Source: Pleodorina starrii (Eukaryota > Chlorophyta > Chlorophyceae > Chlamydomonadales > Volvocaceae). From it: DNA of 64,000 nucleotides. Location of the stretch: the NCBI GenBank assembly GCA_030267565.1, contig BRXU01000001.1:9403001-9467000 (forward strand). The letters run 5' to 3'. The notes under the pieces were generated by a model that worked only from the letters and a program-made list of their open reading frames with translations, ran no database searches and had not been told where the DNA came from. Shown piece after piece: positions 57,390 to 64,000 of the stretch; positions within the stretch are counted from its first letter, which is position 1; each line of letters opens with the position of its first letter. A program made the translations under genes and the position numbers.

Positions 57390-60300
57390 ATGATGACGAT
57401 GATGCGCAGCCAGCCGCCTCTGTGTGCGCGGCTCCCACTACTACTGTCGGCCGCACTCCTGATGCTTCTGCTGGCTCTCGAGTCCGTCGCAGCCGTAGCG
57501 GTGAGTCAGTCTGCTGTGGAACAACTGTCCGTCGATCGAGCGACACGAGGTGTCTGCCGGCCTGCGGATGCAGTAGAGCGAGGGTGCTTCGTTAGTTGGA
57601 GCTACGTAGCAAGTGCATGAAACACGTCTAGACTTACTTAATATGCATTTTTACGATCCAACGTAGCAACATGAACGCAAGCAAGGCTGCGAGCCACGCA
57701 CCACCACGCACCAGGGCAACTGCCAAAACGTCAGTTGCTTTGCTGCTGTACGTCCCACCCCGCTGCTGCACCGAGAACCACCCGTTGAACGAACCCAGGA
57801 CGGGCGGAACATGGGGAGATTGTTGCTTGATGGCTGGGCAGGTTCCATCCCCCGCCCAGCAGCGCAACCGTGCCGTCTGACGGCGGTCGGTTCGGTTCAC
57901 TGCTGACGGACGGAGATCCCCGCCCGCCGCTCCTACAAGTAACGAACCCTGCCTCCCCCGCGCCGCCTATTTACCTCCGTCCGTCATTATCAGGTGGTCC
58001 CGGCTCCGCCGCCACCGCCGCCGCCTGCGGTGCTGCCCCCGGCCGCCACCTACGAGACGCTGAACTTCAGCGCGCCCATCATCACCACAGCCCTCCTGCA
58101 AGTGCCCAGCGCGGGGCCCCGCAGCCGCAAGTATTTTGCGTATTGGCGCGCCTTCAACGACACGCAGGACAAGTCCGCGGCCACGTTCGACCTGGACTTC
58201 GATCGGATTGTGAGTGAGCACGCAGTCGGCGGCGGGGGGCTCGGGCTGCAGCTGTATGTATGTATTCCTCGCTGTGCGCGGCTGAGTCCACTCCAAACTG
58301 ATGACGGACGAGAATCGCCATTCACTAGCTACAATCACCAAGCACAGACAGTTAGTTTTTGCGTTCTGTTAGCATACATACATGTATACGTTTCGCGATT
58401 GTGTGATGGTGAGCATCTACGCTTACGTCGGTAAGGACTTCCTTACGGAGTCGCCTAATTATTCATTAAGAAGTGCAAGTAGCGGTGCGTAGGTGGCATC
58501 GGTGAACTGACATCAACGTGTTCGTTGCTATCGCGCGCGAGCGATGCGATACGTCCTGCATGAATCACGGTAACACCCTGTCACGCACACAGCAGGATGT
58601 ATGCTCCATGCATGCATGTCTATATATTTTGTATATTGCCGTATATATGCACTGCATCGGTGTATTCGTCCTCGGCAAATAAATCGCCCTCATAAATTCA
58701 CTGGATAGATAGATAGGCGAGCCGTTGGTGACTTCGACAGGAACGCACGCAGCTGTGCTAGCCGGTCCTAAATATATACGTGCTGGCCGTATTTAATTAT
58801 ACCCCAAAAAATATAGAACGCACAGGCAGAGGTAAAGACGGACGCGTTAGTAGTACTCATGCTCACGTAGCGTTCCTTTTCCTTTTTTCTTTTTTACCTT
58901 TGCTTTATGTTACGCGCGCGCCCCCCCCCACCTTCCCTGCACCACGCCGCCTCTCCCAATCAGGGAACGCTGTTCAGGACTCCGTTCGACCAGTTTTGCA
59001 ATGGACCTATCGTCCTGCCGGACGGCAGCCCCGCCGTATTTGGCGGGAACAGGCTTGGCAACAAAGCGCAGCGGGACGGGCGCAAGATGATATCGGTAGG
59101 TGGCGCCTCGCTCGCTCGCTCGCTCGCAGTCTTCAGAGAGGGGTAGATGGCTTTCTGGCCTGCGCGGCGGCGGCACGTAGAACGAAGATTGGCGAAACAA
59201 TCAAAGGTTATTTAATAACACGAACGAACGCACGCGCGTACGCATGCTTGCCTCGCTCGTTTCAGGTCTACAACGAAGCGACGAAGAGCTTCCAACTCGC
59301 GGGAAGCAGGAGGCTGGCCTACGACAGGTAAGCATGCCCGCCAGGCATTGCCCGGTATGTAACGCCTGCTGCTGCTGCCTGCCTGCCGCCTGTTGGTTGA
59401 GGGGCGCTGTGTATGGGTCGCGACGCTGGCCACTTGTGTGTATGTATGTCAGACCTTACTGCATGTTCCTCTTAAACGGTCGCAATCGTTGTCAGTTTGT
59501 CCTCTCCATCTAAATACACTGCTCGCTTGCTGCTGCCTGCTGCAGGTGGTACCCGACGACCTGCATTACCGCCGACAACAAGGTTAGTTCAAATAGCCGT
59601 TCCTCACAACGGGTAATTGCAAGACCAAAAGAGATAACTTATTAGTATGTCCATCCGCTGCATGTATACGCAGGGGTAAGATTGCGCTATCTATCTAGGC
59701 GGCTACATACGTAGCGGGCTAGCTGACAGCGTGCACGTGTCATATATATGTCTTGACTATACTGCGAATGTACCTGCCGCACAGGTTCTAATTGTGGGCG
59801 GAACACCGGAGGCCGACAAGGGCCCGAAGGTCCCCGAAGCTGAGCTTTGGGACCCCGCCCGACCCAACAACGTGACGATCATGGTGAAAATGCCGCCGGC
59901 CTTTTTCGCTGCCTCCTGGTTCAACTGGTGAGCGAACGAGTGCGTGCGTTGTTGCGTAGCGGTTTGCTGTTAGCGTATGCATCACTCCGGGAAACAATGG
60001 GGTTCGCGACCGACTCCGTAATATGGGCGGGGTGGCTCATTCAGGTAAGCAATAAGCGGTCTTTACGGAGGGTGCGTGTTTATTCCTCTGTATTGCGAGT
60101 GACTTCGTCATCTCGCCGCCAAGTTTACGGAGGGTTTACGGAGAGCCTTATGAAGTACAATACGCATTTGCTCGAGAAGACGGCAGCCTACAACACGAGT
60201 TGCGGCGGCGCGCGGCGGCGGCATGAGTACCCAATCAACTACCGACGGATGGACATACATGGGATGGCGGGGGCGGGTGGGTAGGTGTCTCAATAGATTT

Positions 60301-63052
60301 AATTATCTAACGCACCTATCTACAACTCGGCCCGCCGGTTGCGGGAACACGCACGCAGTTTTCCGCAATACGTAACTGAACTACTCATCACTGTACTGTT
60401 GCCGCGCGGTGACCACGCACGCACGCAGGTACCCCTTCATCGCGCTGCTGCCCGGAGGTGGGTGGGAGGTGGGGATAGATCGATGAATGGATGGGCAGTA
60501 CGCATGGATGGATGGTATACGAGTTGCATGCATGCAGTTGTGGGTTTCTCTAACCATAATGCACATGACGGATGGGATGGCTGCGCACGTAATTGGTTTG
60601 GCCTGCCTGATGGTGAAGCAAAGCAAGATAACTGCGGGTCCGGCCATTCAGGGCGGGCGGGCGGGGCGCTGCACCGGCGCAAGTACGTAATGAAAGACTA
60701 TTCTACTACGTACCAGTATTCCTTGATCCGAGTCTCGATCGATCCATAAGGCCGAGCGCGGTCCTATCCCTCACTCGCTCCAGTTTATAATTATGCCGTC
60801 ACAACGCAAACTGTGCAAGTTGGGCCTATCTAAGTCACCTACCCTGCGCCGCCCGGGTATGCAGGCGAGATCATTTGGTGGGGCGACCGCGGCGGCAGCA
60901 TCACCAACAAGAACTTCAGCGAGATTTATGTGTTCCCGCAACTGCCCGACAGCTTCCCGTGAGTGCACACAATTGAAACCACCACATACAACCGCAACCG
61001 CAACCGCAACCGCAACATCATCACAACCCAGCTTGCCTGCTTGCTTGGGATCGATCGGTGCATCGATGTTGCGGGAAATGACGCCCTGCTGGCTGCGGGC
61101 TGGAACGCACAATCCATCCATACATACAAGCGCGCGCGTGGTGTCGTGCCGCGGCCGCACCGCAACACATACATGCAGCAAATGGTGCACCGCCCCATTC
61201 TAGAGCCCCAGAGCGCAGCAAACATACGGTAGCTTTTGGTACCACACTGCTGTGCATGGTGGGTGACTTTCCACGTCAGCCGACCACACCTGCCCTCTCG
61301 CTCCATCCCCGCGCACCGCCTATTCACGTCACACTCATGCATATATATCTCGCTCCCATTGCCGCTTGCTGCTGACAGTGCTGCTGCGCTGGTTTGGCAT
61401 GTATTTCCACGGTCCCAGTTTGATCACACCTTCCCACCTGTACGCCTCCATCCATCCTCCACCTACGCCCAGGTACCGCACCATGTACTGGTATACGTCC
61501 TCCATCGTGCTCAACGCGCTGAAGCCCGATGTCAATGGCGAGTACAACTCCTGGTCCATGACCATCTTCGGCGGCGCGGTACGTTCGTTACGTTGGTGCA
61601 CACAGCGGGCGGGCAGTATTAACGTGATGGGCAGACCGCGCGTAGTTATGGTTGGCAGTGTTTCTTTGCCAATCACAAATTAACAGACCGTTGCCGCCTG
61701 AATCCGACTTAGCTTGACGCACAAAGGGCAAGCAACCATGCACAACCCCGCCGCCCGAGCTCACTCACTCATCACCATGCCTCCCGATTTATTACCACGC
61801 ACACCTGCCCCTGCCCCTGCTGCCCCTGCTGCCCCTGCTGCCCCTGCTTTCGTTCAGCCCCTGGACGCCAATTGGACCACCCCGGCTGCAAACGCGTCCG
61901 CGCGGCTGGACATGTACTACTGCGGATCCGGCATCTGCGACAACGGGTGCGTGCACCTCGCAATCCTCTTCGTTGGCAATTCATTCATCCTCCACCTTAG
62001 ATTTAGTGCGCCTTCGGGCCGCCATGTCGCGTGATCCGGAACACGCGCACCCACGCCTGTCGATCGAGTAAAGCAATCAACAACAAACTCTGCTGATGTG
62101 AAAACCCGTCACCGATATTGATCGATGCTGCCATGCTCGCGCGCGCCCCCGCCCGCCGCGCACCATGCGCAGATGGGTGATTGAGGATATGGGTCAGGGC
62201 CGCGTCATGGCGACCACCACAGGTGGGTGGGTGTGGGGGTGAGTGTGTGTGTGGTGTGCGTGTACAGACGGGCGGAGAAGATGCATGCGGCGCGCTGCTC
62301 GGACGCTGCTTGCGTGGACAGAGCATCGTATTAGATTGGCTGTATATATGTGAGGCCTTAGTCTGGATGCGGTACACAGAAGCACACAGTAGCACAGATC
62401 GCCATCTGCCTACGCCCGTCATAAGTTAATCGATACGGCAGCCAAAGCCACGCTATCATCACACGCACGGTCTGGGCTAAGCCCACCGGTATTAGCACAA
62501 CGAAGTGCCTATGAACTGATGGAGCGGTCTGTTGGGGTGCCGAGAGCTCATGCCTCGCTCGCTCTCAGTCTGCATGCCCATCTATCCTATTGCCCCCTGT
62601 TCCTTTACGAACCTCATATCCTCACGTACACTGCAGTTCTACCGAACGGCAAGGTTCTCGTCCACGGCGGTGGCAGGGTGCGTGGGTGGTGTGCGATTGG
62701 GTCGGGTACGGTCGGGTGGAGATTGGACAAGAAATATCGGAATGCACGTGTCAGGAGTGTTGGTGGGTACATTTGGCTGCTTTTATCTTCGGCTGCTGTT
62801 CTGCTTGATATCCAGGTGATTTGACTGCTTCTGTATGTACCCTATGTACTCAAGGTTTACTTCTGTGACCTTCCATGCATCCTTCCCTCCATGCATTTGG
62901 TTCCATGCATCAGGTTGGCCGCGCGGGCTGGCGGAAGAACTTCGTTCCGGGCCCCAAAGGAGTGTACATGAGCACCCATCCCGCCTTCCAGGACCTCATG
63001 TACGACCCCGACGCACCAACTGGCAGCCGCTACACCCTCACCGCAACGCTGG
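57390..63052 (+). CDS. Secreted glyoxal/galactose-oxidase-like copper radical oxidase, 3' part beyond the window
   Basis: Thirteen in-phase exons give 416 residues: 57390-57500, 57994-58209, 58964-59095, 59266-59327, 59546-59582, 59785-59927, 60429-60457, 60865-60958, 61473-61578, 61858-61946, 62173-62222, 62637-62677, 62914-63052. Exon 1 is a signal peptide (RLPLLLSAALLMLLLALESV). Exon 2 opens with a Pro run typical of algal wall proteins. FCNGPIVLPDGS and RWYPTTCITADNKVLIVGG align with the strands of glyoxal and galactose oxidases that carry the Cys-Tyr cross-link; these would be Cys121 and Tyr176. Kelch-like GG motifs recur (LIVGG, VLVHGGG). The enzymes oxidise aldehydes or primary alcohols and release hydrogen peroxide, here presumably in the extracellular matrix. 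The remaining copper ligands (Tyr-His and a later His) and the C-terminal domain are expected after 64000; the last donor is CTGG|GTGCGT. Confidence 0.85.
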
Positions 63053-63402
63053 GTGCGTGCGTGCGTGCGTACGTGAGGATGGCACTGCCGCCGCCACTTC
63101 AACTTGATTGACTGTGCGTTCTTGCCCCCTGCAAATCGAACCCGGGGCTTGGGATTTCGTGACCCCTACCTGTGGCTTGGAATCTGTGAACGGAGAGAAT
63201 CGAACTGATGCCTTTTCCAGGCATTCAACAATCTGATCGTCTTCAGTTTTGTTTTGAAGGCAAAATAAAGTATCTTCACATTCCCCAAATTTTCGGCCGA
63301 ATTATATATGTCCATATCTTCAGATGGTCACCCTGCTGAACGAATGAGCCACTTGCTCGTTGCCGTCCTGTCCTTGCCCGCCAACGACATGCATATCCCC
63401 CG

Positions 63403-63809
63403 GTTTTCATGAGAAATCATCGTTCGTTACACACAAAGGGTACCTGCAAGCAATGAAAGCCGTCTTTATTCGGTAGGTAGGCCGGGTGAGGGCCGGCTAC
63501 CGCGAAAGCTATCGCTAAGGCCTTAATGCCCACAGCCTCGCAGCAACCACCCTATGTAGCTACAAAACCCGAAAATCACTCCTCCACGCCTTCGCGGACA
63601 CCTTAACTGGCACCATGTGCCGTACCAACGCCCTTATGAGGGCACAACTCCTCTGAGTTCACAGAAAACCTTGGTTTTCTAGCGTTGCACTCAGAAAACC
63701 TTCAGTTTTCATGAGAAATCATCGTTCGTTACACACAAAGGGTACCTGCAAGCAATGAAAGCCGTCTTTATTCGGTAGGTAGGCCGGGTGAGGGCCGGCT
63801 ACCGCGAAA
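63403..63809. repeat. Exact 105-bp direct repeat (63403-63507 and 63705-63809)
   Basis: Both copies run from GTTTTCATGAGAAATCATCG to GGCCGGCTACCGCGAAA and are identical as far as I can see, 302 bp apart. Each ends in a small hairpin (GTAGGCCGG...CCGGCTAC). The block lies in the unfinished intron of the oxidase gene. Confidence 0.85.
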
Positions 63810-64000
63810 CTTTAATAATCGAGGGAGGCGGGTAAAGCCAACCAACCCCCTGTCGCAGACAGGCCGACGTTCGTACCCCACGCCCTTAAGAGGGCCACGG
63901 CCGCAAGCTAGGGCTTGCGCCGACCATGCACACCGAGGCTTGTGCCCCACCGCCCTTAAGAGGGCTACGGCCGCAAGCTAGGGCTTGCGCCGACCACGCA
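63620..64000. repeat. Cluster of short palindromes with a 70-bp tandem unit
   Basis: It contains AGAAAACCTTGGTTTTCT (63662-63679), CGCCCTTATGAGGGC (about 63629), CGCCCTTAAGAGGGC twice (63881, 63951) and GCAAGCTAGGGCTTGC twice. The last two combine into a 70-bp tandem unit (63881-63950, 63951 to the window end). No coding frame is supported. Confidence 0.75.

Noticed and set aside
63125..63270. tRNA-like ends (GGGTTCGATTT and AGTTCGATTCT on the minus strand)
   Set aside because: The sequences around both B-box-like words do not form a T-stem, and no matching acceptor or anticodon arm can be drawn. At most a tRNA-derived repeat remnant.

Overview
This window is nuclear DNA of a volvocine green alga (the Chlamydomonas / Gonium / Volvox group). 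The evidence is very GC-rich coding sequence cut into many short exons with GT-AG introns, long Ala/Gly/Pro/Ser homopolymer tracts inside otherwise conserved eukaryotic proteins, a pherophorin-type extracellular matrix gene with a Ser-Pro-Pro rod, the algal TGTAA polyadenylation signal behind one gene, and a block of CCCTAAAA (= TTTTAGGG) repeats, the telomere sequence of this group. The species cannot be fixed from the sequence alone.

Layout. 0-2.7 kb: a pherophorin-like gene that has lost its 5' end exactly at an internal telomere-repeat block; beyond the block lies a near-identical 462-bp copy of the gene's own proline-rich rod. 2.7-5.2 kb: no gene seen. 5.2-8.8 kb: nested repeats, with an 85-bp terminal inverted repeat pair, a large foldback element and a decayed LINE fragment. 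10.4-15.0 kb (+): a 7-exon SETD9-type SET-domain gene, followed by a dispersed repeat. 18.6-33.3 kb (-): a 17-exon NUP98-NUP96 gene of about 2,310 codons. 34.2-35.8 kb (+): a two-exon membrane/coiled-coil protein of unknown function. 38.4-42.5 kb (-): RNA polymerase I subunit RPA43. 42.9-49.4 kb (+): COG7, whose start lies 422 bp from that of RPA43, so the two probably share a promoter region. 49.4-55.1 kb: G-rich satellite, a decayed transposon ORF and an inverted, 5'-truncated copy of the SETD9-type gene bracketed by two direct copies of the repeat that follows the parent gene. 57.4-63.1 kb (+): the first 13 exons of a secreted glyoxal/galactose-oxidase-like copper radical oxidase, which runs into a repeat- and hairpin-rich block and leaves the window unfinished.

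Functionally, the intact genes are ordinary housekeeping genes (nuclear pore, Pol I, Golgi tethering, a SETD9-type SET protein) flanked at both ends by extracellular-matrix genes (pherophorin, copper radical oxidase). No operon-like logic or new multi-gene system was found. The unusual content is structural: the telomere-repeat junction, the SETD9 duplication, the foldback nest, repeat-laden introns, and the palindromic block at the right edge. Splice sites were chosen by eye. For every multi-exon gene given here the chosen exons keep one continuous reading frame, but no transcript evidence was available.
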